A stretch of 64,000 nt of DNA, taken from NCBI RefSeq assembly GCF_014203795.1, contig NZ_JACHJU010000001.1, positions 4,588,001 to 4,652,000 on the forward strand, written 5' to 3'. The DNA is from Streptosporangium album (GTDB lineage Bacteria > Actinomycetota > Actinomycetes > Streptosporangiales > Streptosporangiaceae). The notes under the pieces were generated by a model. It was not told the origin of the DNA. It saw only the letters and a program-made list of their open reading frames with translations, and made no database searches. Positions 44,738-53,491 of the stretch are shown piece by piece. The first letter of the stretch is position 1, and every line of letters starts with the position of its first letter. The position numbers and the translations under genes are program-made.

Positions 44738-46294
44738 TCAGTTCCTCCGGATCGCGGAGCGGAGCCGGGCGAGCTTGGACCTCCGCTTCTTCCTCGCGGG
44801 CGGTTTCTTCGCGGGAGCCGGTTCCTGCGCGGCCTTGTCCGCCTTGTCTGCCCGGTCCTGTGCAGGCTTGTCCGCCTTGCCCGCGGACCCGCCGGCCGGG
44901 GACGGAGGCCGAGCCGGCCAGAACTCCGTCCGGTGGCCGTGCCGTACGCCATGGGTCGCCGTGATCGAGCCGAGGGCGTCGTCGGCACCCAGCAGCCGTG
45001 CCCGGCCCAGGGCCTCGGTCCGTTCCAGCGTCGCCGAACCGTCGTCACCGAGGTCGACGACGAGCATGCCGGAGCGGTCGTTCTGGACCGCCGCGATCAT
45101 CCGTTCCAGGGAGTCGTGTCCCAGCGGGACCGCGACCGGGCCCGTGAACCGGAACGGGGTCGGCGCGGGCGTGGGGGAGACCTCGTCGGCCAGCCGTACG
45201 CGCTCGTCGTGGGCGAAGTGCTCACGCAGCAGCCGCAGTTCGAAGGAGGGATCGCCGAGCACGGGGCGGCGGCCCGAGGACAGCCGTGACCAGGGGGCGA
45301 CCAGGGTGACACGTACGTCGGTCACCGATCCCTCGAGCGCCGCGCTCACCGCCTCGCGCACCTGCCCGCCGGCGCCGTCGACATGGAGCACCACCTCCAC
45401 GTACGGCACCAGCCACCGCCGGCCCTTGTCCTTGCGCAGGTCGCGGCGGAGCGGTACGCGGTGGGCCAGATAGGGGCCGACCGCGCGGACCGCGCGGTCG
45501 CGGTCGCGACGCTGCGCCGGAAGCCCCAGATGCACGGCCTCGGCCGCCATCTCCGGGATGAAGACCACACCGTGCGTGGCCAGCCGGTAGGCGAACTCGG
45601 TGTCCTCACCCCTGAGTACGGCGGGGTCGAGGCCGCCGACGGCGTGGAAGATCTCCCGCCGCATCGACACCGTCGGCCCGGTGCACACGTGGTAGGGGTT
45701 ACGGCTGGTCCGCAGGCCGTCGGTGCGGGAGATCGTCTGCTCGGTGGAGCTGGGCAGCGCGTCCGACAGGTCGAAGACGGCCTTCAGCGAGCCCGCGCGC
45801 ACGCCGTCGTACAGCCGGTCAGGGGCCAGCTCCGGCTCCTCGACGAACTTCTTCGCGCCGATGACGACCAGGTAGTCGGCCAGGTGGTGCCAGCGGGCCA
45901 TCGCCTCGATGTGCTCGCGGCAGACGACCATGTCGGCGTCCAGACGATGGATGATCCGCCCCTGCGCGTCGGCGGCCCCGGTGTTGACCGCGTGGGCGAT
46001 GCCCCAGTCTCCGGGGTCGGCGGTGACGAGCCTGGTGCCCGTCGGGACGATCTCCGGCAGCCGCAGGGGCGGGTCGCTGCCGTCGTCCACCACGATCACT
46101 TCCATGAGATGGCCGGGGTAGGTCTGCGCGGCCAGGGCGGCGAGGGTCAGGTCGAGTCTGCGCTGGCCACCGTGCGCGGGGATGATCACGCTCACCGGGA
46201 GCGCCGGATCCCATTCGCCGAGTGCGGGCGGAACCAGCGGGGAGTAGTCGTTGTGCCGGATCGAGGGCAGGTCGAGCCCCGCTCCATCCGTCAT
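44738..46294 (-). CDS. GT2-family glycosyltransferase, type A paralogue (copy 4)
   Basis: 518 residues from ATG 46294; the frame extends 12 codons to a TTG without a ribosome site. It has the start block RHNDYSPLVPPALGEWDP, then PVSVIIPAHGGQRRLDLTLA, the metal motif HRLDADMVVC and RGEDTEFAYRL, and the second half WLVPYVEVVLHVDGAGGQV. Instead of a coiled coil the C-terminus is a low-complexity Ala/Lys/Asp/Pro tail ending in basic residues (KKPPARKKRRSKLARLRS). It stands alone, convergent with the previous pair and divergent from thrC. Confidence 0.8.
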   Translation of the reverse strand: MTDGAGLDLPSIRHNDYSPLVPPALGEWDPALPVSVIIPAHGGQRRLDLTLAALAAQTYPGHLMEVIVVDDGSDPPLRLPEIVPTGTRLVTADPGDWGIAHAVNTGAADAQGRIIHRLDADMVVCREHIEAMARWHHLADYLVVIGAKKFVEEPELAPDRLYDGVRAGSLKAVFDLSDALPSSTEQTISRTDGLRTSRNPYHVCTGPTVSMRREIFHAVGGLDPAVLRGEDTEFAYRLATHGVVFIPEMAAEAVHLGLPAQRRDRDRAVRAVGPYLAHRVPLRRDLRKDKGRRWLVPYVEVVLHVDGAGGQVREAVSAALEGSVTDVRVTLVAPWSRLSSGRRPVLGDPSFELRLLREHFAHDERVRLADEVSPTPAPTPFRFTGPVAVPLGHDSLERMIAAVQNDRSGMLVVDLGDDGSATLERTEALGRARLLGADDALGSITATHGVRHGHRTEFWPARPPSPAGGSAGKADKPAQDRADKADKAAQEPAPAKKPPARKKRRSKLARLRSAIRRN

Positions 46295-46389
46295 GTCTTC
46301 ATGCCCCTTGTCTGCGTTCCCGCTTGTCAAGTCCTGTCAACCTTATCTTCGGTTGCTTAGGGTTTCCTGTGTAAAGGTGGGAAAGCCCT

Positions 46390-46418
46390 ATGCGTTGTCC
46401 AATGGATGGACAACGCAT
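46390..46418. promoter_or_regulatory. Perfect 12-bp inverted repeat upstream of thrC
   Basis: Arms ATGCGTTGTCCA (46390-46401) and its exact complement (46407-46418) flank a 5-base gap. The repeat lies 95 bases before thrC and 95 bases before the divergent GT gene. There is no U-run. It may be an operator for a dimeric regulator or an RNA hairpin in the thrC leader. Confidence 0.55.
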
Positions 46419-46513
46419 CCCGTCATGGAGCCCATTGCCCGTAGACTCGTTGCTCAACACCGCAGGTAGCAGGTAGGACGCGCATGGTGTAGCCCTGCGC
46501 GGGAGGAGCAATC

Positions 46514-47572
46514 ATGACCAGGGCGTGGCGTGGCCTCATCGAGGAGTACCGTGATCGACTTCCGGTGACCACGGCGACGCCCGTCGTCACGCTCCTGGAG
46601 GGAGGCACGCCTCTCGTTCCCGCGCACCGGGTCTCGGCCCTGACCGGCTGCGACGTCTATCTCAAGGTCGAGGGCGCGAACCCGACCGGCAGTTTCAAAG
46701 ACCGTGGCATGACCATGGCCATCAGCAAGGCGGTCGAGGAGGGCGCGAAGGCGGTCATCTGCGCCTCCACCGGTAACACCAGTGCCTCCGCGGCCGCCTA
46801 CGCGGTCCGCGCGGGCCTGACCTGCGCCGTGCTGGTGCCCCGCGGCAAGATCGCGATGGGCAAGCTGGCCCAGGCGCTGGTTCACGGCGCCACGCTGCTC
46901 CAGGTCGAGGGCTCCTTCGACGACTGCCTGGAGATGACCAGGAAGCTGTCGGCGGACTACCCCATCGCCCTGGTCAACTCGGTGAACCCGTTCCGGCTCC
47001 AGGGCCAGAAGACCGCGGCCTTCGAGATCGTGGACGCGCTCGGCGACGCGCCCGACATCCACTGCATCCCGGTGGGCAACGCGGGCAACATCTCCGCCTA
47101 CTGGATGGGCTACACCGAGTACGCCCGAGACGGCCTCGCCACCCGGACGCCCCGCATGTTCGGCTTCCAGGCCAGCGGCGCCGCACCGATCGTCAACGGC
47201 GCGCCGGTTCCCCGCCCCCAGACGATCGCCACCGCGATCCGCATCGGCAACCCTGCCTCCTGGCAGCTCGCCGAGGCCGCCCGCGACGAGTCCGGCGGCG
47301 TCATCCAGGCCGTCACCGACCGCCAGATCGCCGCCGCCTACAAGCTGCTGGCCCAGGAGGAGGGCGTGTTCGTCGAGCTCGCCTCCGCCGCCGGCGTGGC
47401 CGGCCTCCTCCAGGCCCACGGACAGGGCCTCGTCGAGCCCGGCCGGCGCATCGTCTGCACAGTGACCGGCAACGGCCTCAAGGACCCCGACTGGGCCATC
47501 TCCGGCGCCCCCACCCCGGTGACGATCCCCGTCGACGCCCGCGCCGCCGCCACGGCCCTCGGGCTCGCCTAG
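46514..47572 (+). CDS. thrC: Threonine synthase
   Basis: A 352-residue PLP enzyme that turns O-phosphohomoserine into threonine. The PLP lysine is in [11 protein letters not shown], the phosphate-binding loop is [19 protein letters not shown], and later [11 protein letters not shown] and [10 protein letters not shown] are typical of the short actinobacterial form. The ATG has GGGAGGAGCAATC upstream. It resumes the threonine pathway 11.8 kb after hom, and it has its own promoter region, so it is probably expressed apart from hom. Confidence 0.97.
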   Translation: MTRAWRGLIEEYRDRLPVTTATPVVTLLEGGTPLVPAHRVSALTGCDVYLKVEGANPTGSFKDRGMTMAISKAVEEGAKAVICASTGNTSASAAAYAVRAGLTCAVLVPRGKIAMGKLAQALVHGATLLQVEGSFDDCLEMTRKLSADYPIALVNSVNPFRLQGQKTAAFEIVDALGDAPDIHCIPVGNAGNISAYWMGYTEYARDGLATRTPRMFGFQASGAAPIVNGAPVPRPQTIATAIRIGNPASWQLAEAARDESGGVIQAVTDRQIAAAYKLLAQEEGVFVELASAAGVAGLLQAHGQGLVEPGRRIVCTVTGNGLKDPDWAISGAPTPVTIPVDARAAATALGLA

Positions 47573-47596
47573 CCTCCGCGCACACCATGACGACAT

Positions 47597-47630
47597 CGGC
47601 CGGGCGGCGGGACGTCCCGCCGCCCGGCCG
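47597..47630 (+). terminator. 34-bp perfect palindrome behind thrC
   Basis: Two 17-base arms meet without a spacer at 47613/47614 (centre GGGACGTCCC). It begins 25 bases after the thrC stop and stands before thrB. In RNA it would make a very stable hairpin, suggesting termination or processing between thrC and thrB. It is almost entirely G/C, with no U-run. Confidence 0.75.
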
Positions 47631-47649
47631 CGCACCGAACACGGCAGAT

Positions 47650-47709
47650 AGGAGGAGGGGCTCCCTCCCTATGGCTAAGCCAGGGGCCTTTGCCCCGCAA
47701 TCTCGATGA
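47650..47709 (+). CDS. Possible 12-codon leader peptide coupled to thrB
   Basis: An ATG at 47671 opens MAKPGAFAPQSR and stops with TGA at 47707-47709, overlapping the thrB ATG (47706) as ATGA. The purine-rich AGGAGGAGGGG at 47650-47660 stands before this small frame, whereas thrB itself has no ribosome site. The purine run can pair with CTCCCTCCCTAT just before the ATG, which would hide it. The feature includes the ribosome site from 47650; the frame is 47671-47709. The peptide is not rich in Thr or Ile, so classic attenuation is not indicated. Confidence 0.45.
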   Translation, partial: RRRGSLPMAKPGAFAPQSR

Positions 47710-48716
47710 CCCACACCAGCACGGTCGTCGTCCGGGTCCCGGCGACGTCGGCCAACCTCGGCCCCGGGTTCGACACGCTGGGACTGGCCCTCGCCCTCTA
47801 CGACGAGGTCGAGGTCAGCCTTGTCGATCCCGGTGGCGGTCCCCGTTCCCGTAGCGTCGAAATCGAGGTCACGGGGGAGGGCGCGGGCGAGCTCGACCTC
47901 GACGAGGGCCACCTCATCGTGAGGACGATGCGGCTGACCTTCGGGCGGATGGGAGTCCCGCAGCCGCGAGGCATCCGGCTGAGCTGCCTCAACCGCATCC
48001 CGCACGCGCGGGGTCTCGGTTCCTCCTCCGCGGCGATCTGCGCCGGGATCCTCGCCGCACGGGCGCTGGCCGGCACCCCGTATCCGGCAGCGGACGGCGC
48101 GGGTGGCCGGAACGGCCCGGACGCCGCCGTCTCCGGCCATCCGCGGCCCCGGCCCGCCTTCACCGACGACGACGCCTTCGCGCTGGCCACCGAGATCGAG
48201 GGACACCCTGACAACGTGGCCCCCTGTCTCGCGGGCGGGCTGACCATCGCATGGACGGACCAGTCAAACGCGCCACATATGGTGAAACTGATCCCACATG
48301 CCGATATTCGGCCCGTGGCCATCATCCCCAGACAACGGCTCGCCACCGAGGTCGCACGGGGACTGCTCCCCAAGGACGTGCCGCACGCCGACGCGTCCGC
48401 GAACGCCGGCCGGGCCGCGCTGCTCGTCGCAGCACTGACCGGACGGCCGGAGCGGGAGCTGCTGCTGGCCGCCACCGAAGATCGGTTGCATCAGAGCTAC
48501 CGCGCGCCTGCGATGCCGCAGAGCGCGGATCTGGTACAACGTCTGCGCGGGATCGGCGTCCCTACGGTTGTCTCGGGAGCGGGCCCCACAATTCTTGCGT
48601 TTTCGACAGTGGATACGCAGGATTTGATCGCACCGGAAGTGGGTACTGATTGGCACATCCAGCCACTGGATGTCGAAACCCGCGGTGCGTGCGTTGTCTC
48701 TTCCGAGACACGCTGA
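47706..48716 (+). CDS. thrB: Homoserine kinase
   Basis: A 336-residue GHMP kinase that phosphorylates homoserine. The N-terminal VRVPATSANLGPGFDTLGLA, the ATP loop RIPHARGLGSSSAAICAG and ATEIEGHPDNVAPCLAGG are diagnostic. An insertion of about 30 residues (residues 122-155, rich in Gly/Pro/Ala) separates the ATP loop helix from the EGHPDN segment and is unusual. There is no Shine-Dalgarno site before the ATG; translation may be coupled to the 12-codon frame that overlaps it by ATGA. Confidence 0.95.
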   Translation: MTHTSTVVVRVPATSANLGPGFDTLGLALALYDEVEVSLVDPGGGPRSRSVEIEVTGEGAGELDLDEGHLIVRTMRLTFGRMGVPQPRGIRLSCLNRIPHARGLGSSSAAICAGILAARALAGTPYPAADGAGGRNGPDAAVSGHPRPRPAFTDDDAFALATEIEGHPDNVAPCLAGGLTIAWTDQSNAPHMVKLIPHADIRPVAIIPRQRLATEVARGLLPKDVPHADASANAGRAALLVAALTGRPERELLLAATEDRLHQSYRAPAMPQSADLVQRLRGIGVPTVVSGAGPTILAFSTVDTQDLIAPEVGTDWHIQPLDVETRGACVVSSETR

Positions 48717-49180
48717 TGCCTCTTCGACCTTCAGGGAATAGCTGTGTGCGCTGGTGATGTTAGGCTGATAGCCGCACCAGGTGCCCCCTTGTTGGGTGCG
48801 TGCTTGTCAGCCACACATCGCTGCATCGTGTCTCACTCCGTGAGGCATGAGCGTCGCAGTGGCCTCCCCGAATCCGACCCCTCTGAATGCTCCACATTCG
48901 GTTGGGGCAACGAGAGGCGGCGTTTGAGGGGACATGCGCGTTCGAATTACCTCGACACCTGGTTGCCGGTAGCAATCCGGGGGGTGTCTTCCCGGCCCCA
49001 CCATCGACGAACCTCGATGGTGACGGCAGGGATGTGCCCTTCTCCGACAGTGGCGGCAGTCCGTGAGGACCGCCGAGGATCGCAACGTGCAACCCGGCCC
49101 GGTCTGTCCCACCGGGCCGACGCACCACCGGGACGATTGGCTGATCGTGGCCACGCCCGACCCCTGGGAAGGACCCATTA
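48717..49180 (+). promoter_or_regulatory. Long structured leader/promoter region of rho
   Basis: 464 gene-free bases between thrB and rho. Two hairpins are clear: ACCATCGA (49000-49007) with 49014-49021, and GGCCCGGT (49096-49103) with 49111-49118, each 8 bp with 6-7 base loops. The region is less GC-rich near 48730-48780, where a promoter probably lies. Rho is autoregulated through its leader in several bacteria; a similar role here is inferred. Confidence 0.5.
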
Positions 49181-51205
49181 GTGAGCGACACCACCGAACT
49201 CCTCTCCGACGCCGCCGGCGCGCCGCCGACGGCCGGCGACACCCCCACCCGAGCCGCGGCCAAGCCGCGCCGTCGCTCCGGCACCGGCCTGTCCGCCATG
49301 GTGCTGCCCGAGCTGCAGGCCATCGCCTCCGGGCTTGGCATCAGCGGGACCGGGCGGATGCGCAAGAGCCAGCTCATCGCGGCCATCCAGGAGAAGCAGG
49401 GCGTATCAAGCGAGAACACCCCTGCTCCCGCCGCCGTCAAGGAGGCACCGCCGGCGGCTCAGACGGCTCCGGCCCCCGTGGCCGAGCCGGTCGCCGAGCG
49501 CCCGGCCCGCAGCCGCAGGGAACGTTCCCGTCCCGCGGCCGTCGAGCCCGTGGCCGAGCAGACGCCCTCCGCGCCCGAGCCCGTGGCCGCTCCCGTCGTG
49601 GAGCAGCAGCCCGAGACCGGTCAGTCCGAGGGCCGCGCCGAGCGCGGCGAGAGCCGCCGTGAGCGCGGCGACCGCCGTAGCCGCAACAGCGACCGCGGCG
49701 AGCGGACGGGCGACCGTCGCGAGCGTGCCGAGCGCGGCGACAGCCGTACCGACCAGCGCGCCGCCGACGCGGGCCAGAGCCGCGGCGAGCGTGCAGGCGA
49801 CCGCAACGACCGTGGCGACCGCACAGGTGACCGCAACGACCGCGGTGACCGTGGCGACCGCGGCGACCGCGGTGAGCGTGGCGACCGCGGCCCGCAGAAC
49901 CGCGGCTCGCAGGACCGGGGCCCGCAGGACCGGGGCCCGCAGGACCGGGGCGACCAGCACGGCATGGGCGAGGACGATGACCGCCGTGGCCGCCGTGGCC
50001 GGTTCCGGGAGCGCAACCGCCGCGGCCGTGACCGCTTCGACAGCAACGAGCCCGTGGTCGCCGACGACGACGTCCTGATCCCGATCGCCGGCATCCTGGA
50101 CATCCTCGACAACTACGCCTTCGTGCGGACCAGCGGCTACCTTCCGGGTTCCAACGACGTCTACGTCTCGCTGGCCCAGATCCGCCGCAACGGCCTGCGC
50201 AAGGGCGACGTCGTCACCGGTGCCGTCCGGCAGCCCCGCGACGGCGAGCGCCGCGAGAAGTTCAACGCGCTCGTCCGCCTCGACACGGTCAACGGCATGG
50301 ACCCCGAGCAGGCCCGGCAGCGGCCGGACTTCAACAAGCTCGTCCCGCTCTACCCACAGGAGCGGCTCCGCCTGGAGACCGAGCCGAACGTCCTGACCAC
50401 CCGGATCATCGATCTGGTGGCGCCCATCGGCAAGGGCCAGCGTGGCCTCATCGTCTCTCCGCCCAAGGCCGGCAAGACGATGGTGCTCCAGTCGATCGCC
50501 AACGCGATCACCCGCAACAACCCCGAGTGCCACCTGATGGTCGTCCTGGTCGACGAGCGTCCGGAAGAGGTCACCGACATGCAGCGGTCGGTGAAGGGCG
50601 AGGTCATTCACTCGACCTTCGACCGTCCGGCCGAGGACCACACCACGGTGGCCGAGCTCGCCATCGAGCGGGCCAAGCGGCTGGTGGAGCTGGGCCACGA
50701 CGTCGTCGTGCTGCTCGACTCGATCACCCGTCTGGGCCGGGCCTACAACCTGGCGGCTCCGGCCTCCGGCCGGATCCTGTCCGGCGGTGTCGACTCGACC
50801 GCGCTCTACCCGCCGAAGCGCTTCTTCGGCGCCGCCCGCAACATCGAGAACGGCGGCTCGCTGACGATCCTCGCCACGGCGCTGGTGGAGACCGGCTCCA
50901 AGATGGACGAGGTCATCTTCGAGGAGTTCAAGGGCACGGGAAACCTGGAGCTCAAGCTCAACCGTTCGCTCGCCGACAAGCGAATCTTCCCCGCGGTGGA
51001 CGTCGACGCGTCCGGCACCCGTAAGGAAGAGATCCTCATGTCGAAGGACGAGCTGCAGATCACCTGGAAGCTGCGGCGCGTGCTGCACGCCCTGGACATG
51101 CAGCAGGCCCTGGAGCTTCTCCTGGAGAAGATGAGGGAGACCAAGTCCAACGCGGAGTTCCTCCTCCAGGTCCAGAAGACGACGGTCAGCTCCGACCGCG
51201 ACTGA
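49181..51205 (+). CDS. rho: Transcription termination factor Rho, with RG/RGD-rich insertion
   Basis: A 674-residue hexameric RNA helicase that ends transcription. The Rho-N helix-extended-loop-helix is at about residues 29-70 ([18 protein letters not shown]). A low-complexity insertion at about 72-290 begins Ala/Pro/Glu-rich and becomes repeats of [12 protein letters not shown] and PQDRG. The cold-shock RNA-binding domain follows ([20 protein letters not shown]). Then come Walker [11 protein letters not shown] (about 425), the Q-loop/R-loop region [20 protein letters not shown] and Walker [11 protein letters not shown]. Large charged insertions are known from high-GC Rho proteins; this one is long and very repetitive. 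The GTG start has AAGGA. The gene follows thrB as in relatives. Confidence 0.97.
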   Translation: MSDTTELLSDAAGAPPTAGDTPTRAAAKPRRRSGTGLSAMVLPELQAIASGLGISGTGRMRKSQLIAAIQEKQGVSSENTPAPAAVKEAPPAAQTAPAPVAEPVAERPARSRRERSRPAAVEPVAEQTPSAPEPVAAPVVEQQPETGQSEGRAERGESRRERGDRRSRNSDRGERTGDRRERAERGDSRTDQRAADAGQSRGERAGDRNDRGDRTGDRNDRGDRGDRGDRGERGDRGPQNRGSQDRGPQDRGPQDRGDQHGMGEDDDRRGRRGRFRERNRRGRDRFDSNEPVVADDDVLIPIAGILDILDNYAFVRTSGYLPGSNDVYVSLAQIRRNGLRKGDVVTGAVRQPRDGERREKFNALVRLDTVNGMDPEQARQRPDFNKLVPLYPQERLRLETEPNVLTTRIIDLVAPIGKGQRGLIVSPPKAGKTMVLQSIANAITRNNPECHLMVVLVDERPEEVTDMQRSVKGEVIHSTFDRPAEDHTTVAELAIERAKRLVELGHDVVVLLDSITRLGRAYNLAAPASGRILSGGVDSTALYPPKRFFGAARNIENGGSLTILATALVETGSKMDEVIFEEFKGTGNLELKLNRSLADKRIFPAVDVDASGTRKEEILMSKDELQITWKLRRVLHALDMQQALELLLEKMRETKSNAEFLLQVQKTTVSSDRD

Positions 51206-51226
51206 CACCACCTGGTTGCACGGCTC

Positions 51227-51252
51227 GCGCCCCGGCCTCCCGGCCGGGGCGC
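51227..51252 (+). terminator. Hairpin behind rho
   Basis: A perfect 11-bp G/C stem (51227-51237 with 51242-51252) and a 4-base loop lie 22 bases after the rho stop. Only scattered T follows. It probably ends the rho transcript. Confidence 0.8.
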
Positions 51253-51417
51253 TCGTCGTCTCCGGGCTCTTGTGCGGACGCCCTCCTCGGGATATTCATA
51301 CGTCAGGACGCCTGGCTGTCTCGTTCACCGCGTCCTGGGTTCCGGCACGCCCGAACGGCCCGGGACGAGTCCCGGGCGCGCGCCGTGATCACAGCGTGTG
51401 GAGCCAGAGGGGGGCGC

Positions 51418-52737
51418 ATGACGGCCGAGACGGCAGTTGGCCGGCCGGTGGCGCGCACGCCACTGCGCCGGCGTGTGCCGCTGGGGCCCAACGGGCCGCT
51501 GGGCATGCTCGTCGACCCGATGACCTGGCGTGCCGTGCCGTACATGCTGGCGAGCATGTTCTACGGCATCGCGTGCTTCGCCTTTCTGGCGTCCGCGATC
51601 CCGGTCGCGCTCGCCCTGGTGATCGTCTGGGTGGGAGTGCCCCTGCTCGCGCTGACCATGTTCGTCTGGCGCGGTGCGGCGATGCTGGAGCGCAGGCTGC
51701 TCCGGCTGGCCTTCGGCGTCAGGATCCGTGATCCCTACCGGCCATCCCAGCGCAAGAACCTGTTCTTGCGCTGGAAGGACGTGCTCGTCGATCCGGCGAC
51801 CTGGAAAGACCTCCTTTACGTGCTGCTGTTGCTGCCGATCGGGATCGTGGAGTTCGTCGTCTCCATGGTCCTGTGGTGTCTGGCGTTCGGCCTGATCGTC
51901 GCGCCCCTGGCCCTGCTGCTCGGCGGCGATCCACTGACGATCACCGATGGTCTGCTGATCGACTCCGTTCCGAAGGCGCTGCTCTGCCTGCCCGTCGGGG
52001 TGGGGGTCTTCTTCGTCGCGCTCTACGCGACGCGGGGGATGGCCTGGCTGCACATGCTGCTCGGCGTCGCGCTGCTGAGCACGGGGGAGAAGAGCCTGCT
52101 GGCGGCGCGGGCGGCGCACCTGCGGGCCAGTCGCGCGCGCGGGGTCGACGCGGCCGAGGCGGAACGGCGCAGGATCGAGCGCGACCTGCACGACGGCGCC
52201 CAGCAGCGGCTGCTCGCCGTCGCCATGGACCTGGGGCGGGCCCAGGCCAAGATGGACTCCGATCCCCAGGCCGCCCGGGAACTCCTCGCCCAGGCCCATG
52301 CCGGCACCAAGGCGGCCATCGCCGAACTACGCGATCTCGCGAGAGGCATCCACCCGGCGATCCTCACCGACCGGGGACTGGACGCGGCGCTCTCCTCGCT
52401 CGCGGCCAGGGCGCCGATGCGGGTGGATCTGTCGGTGAAGATCACCCACCGTCCTCCGGCCGCCGTGGAGAGCATCGCCTACTTCATCGTGGCCGAGTCC
52501 CTGACGAACATGGTCAAGCACTCCGAGGCGAGCGAGGCGTTCATCCGGGTCAGCCGTCAGGGCCAGCGGGTCGTCGTCGAGGTGTACGACAACGGGGTCG
52601 GCGCCGCGGTGCCGAGCGCCGGAGGCGGCCTGGCGGGACTGGCGGACCGGGCCGCGACCATCGACGGCACCCTGAGCGTGGACAGCCCGCCCGGCGGTCC
52701 CACGCTGATCCGCGCCGAACTCCCCTGCGAGTGGTGA
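51418..52737 (+). CDS. Membrane sensor histidine kinase (NarL/DesK-type HisKA_3)
   Basis: 439 residues from ATG 51418, with AGAGGGGGGC upstream. Four to six N-terminal membrane helices form a putative sensor domain of the actinobacterial type (YMLASMFYGIACFAFLASAI, LLYVLLLLPIGIVEFVVSMV). The HisKA_3 dimerisation helix carries the phospho-accepting His in AERRRIERDLHDGAQQRLLA. HATPase_c motifs are ESLTNMVKHSEA (N box) and VYDNGVGAA...GGGLAGLADR (G boxes). The signal is unknown. The response regulator gene follows after 12 bases. The pair sits between rho and rpmE, which are adjacent in relatives. Confidence 0.93.
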   Translation: MTAETAVGRPVARTPLRRRVPLGPNGPLGMLVDPMTWRAVPYMLASMFYGIACFAFLASAIPVALALVIVWVGVPLLALTMFVWRGAAMLERRLLRLAFGVRIRDPYRPSQRKNLFLRWKDVLVDPATWKDLLYVLLLLPIGIVEFVVSMVLWCLAFGLIVAPLALLLGGDPLTITDGLLIDSVPKALLCLPVGVGVFFVALYATRGMAWLHMLLGVALLSTGEKSLLAARAAHLRASRARGVDAAEAERRRIERDLHDGAQQRLLAVAMDLGRAQAKMDSDPQAARELLAQAHAGTKAAIAELRDLARGIHPAILTDRGLDAALSSLAARAPMRVDLSVKITHRPPAAVESIAYFIVAESLTNMVKHSEASEAFIRVSRQGQRVVVEVYDNGVGAAVPSAGGGLAGLADRAATIDGTLSVDSPPGGPTLIRAELPCEW

Positions 52738-52749
52738 ACACTTGGGCCC

Positions 52750-53394
52750 ATGCGGGTGGTGATCGCCGAAGACTCGGTGCTGTTGCGTGAGGGGCTGGCC
52801 CGGCTGCTGGCCGACGGCGGGATCGAGACGGTCGGGGTGGCGGGAGACGGCCCCGGGCTGGTGACCGCGGTGGCCGAGCACGACCCCGACCTGGCCATCG
52901 TGGACGTGCGGATGCCGCCGAGCCACACCGACGAGGGGTTGCGTGCCGCGCTGGATGTCAGGTCACGGCGGCCGGGTCTGCCGATCCTGGTGCTGTCGCA
53001 GTACGTCGAGCAGCAGTACGCCACCGAGCTGATCGGCGGGGGAGTGTCGGCGGTCGGTTACCTGCTCAAGGAGCGGATCGCCGACGTGGCGGAGTTTCTC
53101 GACGCGGTACGCCGGGTGGCGTCCGGAAGGACGGTCATCGATCCCGAGGTGATCGCGCAGCTACTGAGCCGCCACCGCCGGGACGACCCCCTGGACTCCC
53201 TGACCGCCAGGGAACGGGAGGTCCTGGCGCTGATGGCCGAAGGCCGTTCCAACACGGCGGTCGCCGCGCGCATGGTCGTCACCGACGGCGCCGTGGAGAA
53301 GCACATCTCCAGCATCTTCGCCAAGCTCGGCCTCGAACCGGCCTCCGACGACCACCGCCGGGTCCTGGCCGTGCTCGCCTATCTGGGGAGATGA
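52750..53394 (+). CDS. NarL/FixJ-family response regulator
   Basis: 214 residues. The receiver domain has acidic residues VVIAEDSVLLREGLA, the phosphorylated Asp in LAIVDVRMPP, and Lys in GYLLKERIADV. The C-terminal LuxR-type helix-turn-helix is LTAREREVLALMAEGRSN and GAVEKHISSIFAKLGL. It is encoded 12 bases after its kinase partner. No obvious target promoter is visible; the convergent secreted-protein gene is a neighbour but not clearly a target. Confidence 0.95.
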   Translation: MRVVIAEDSVLLREGLARLLADGGIETVGVAGDGPGLVTAVAEHDPDLAIVDVRMPPSHTDEGLRAALDVRSRRPGLPILVLSQYVEQQYATELIGGGVSAVGYLLKERIADVAEFLDAVRRVASGRTVIDPEVIAQLLSRHRRDDPLDSLTAREREVLALMAEGRSNTAVAARMVVTDGAVEKHISSIFAKLGLEPASDDHRRVLAVLAYLGR

Positions 53395-53396
53395 CA

Positions 53397-53428
53397 GAGC
53401 GCCCGGAGCCGGCCGCCTCCGGGCGCTC
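53397..53428. terminator. Hairpin between response regulator and secreted-protein gene
   Basis: A perfect 12-bp stem GAGCGCCCGGAG (53397-53408) with 53417-53428 around an 8-base loop starts 2 bases after the response-regulator stop, in a convergent gap of 97 bases. A second GC-rich stem-like stretch follows to about 53480. Confidence 0.85.
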
Positions 53429-53491
53429 CCGGCCGTCCCCGTACGGCCGCGCCCGGAGGGGACCGGGAACGGCCCGGCCTCCGTGTGCCTC

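Noticed and set aside
46390-46476. 28-codon frame upstream of thrC as a threonine attenuation leader peptide
   Set aside because: The peptide (beginning MRCPMDGQR) contains only one Thr and one Ile, the ribosome site is weak, and there is no clear terminator/antiterminator pair with a U-run.
48848-48940. Short frame (MSVAVASPNP...) in the rho leader as a uORF
   Set aside because: The only purine-rich site is 1 base from the ATG, and nothing supports conservation.
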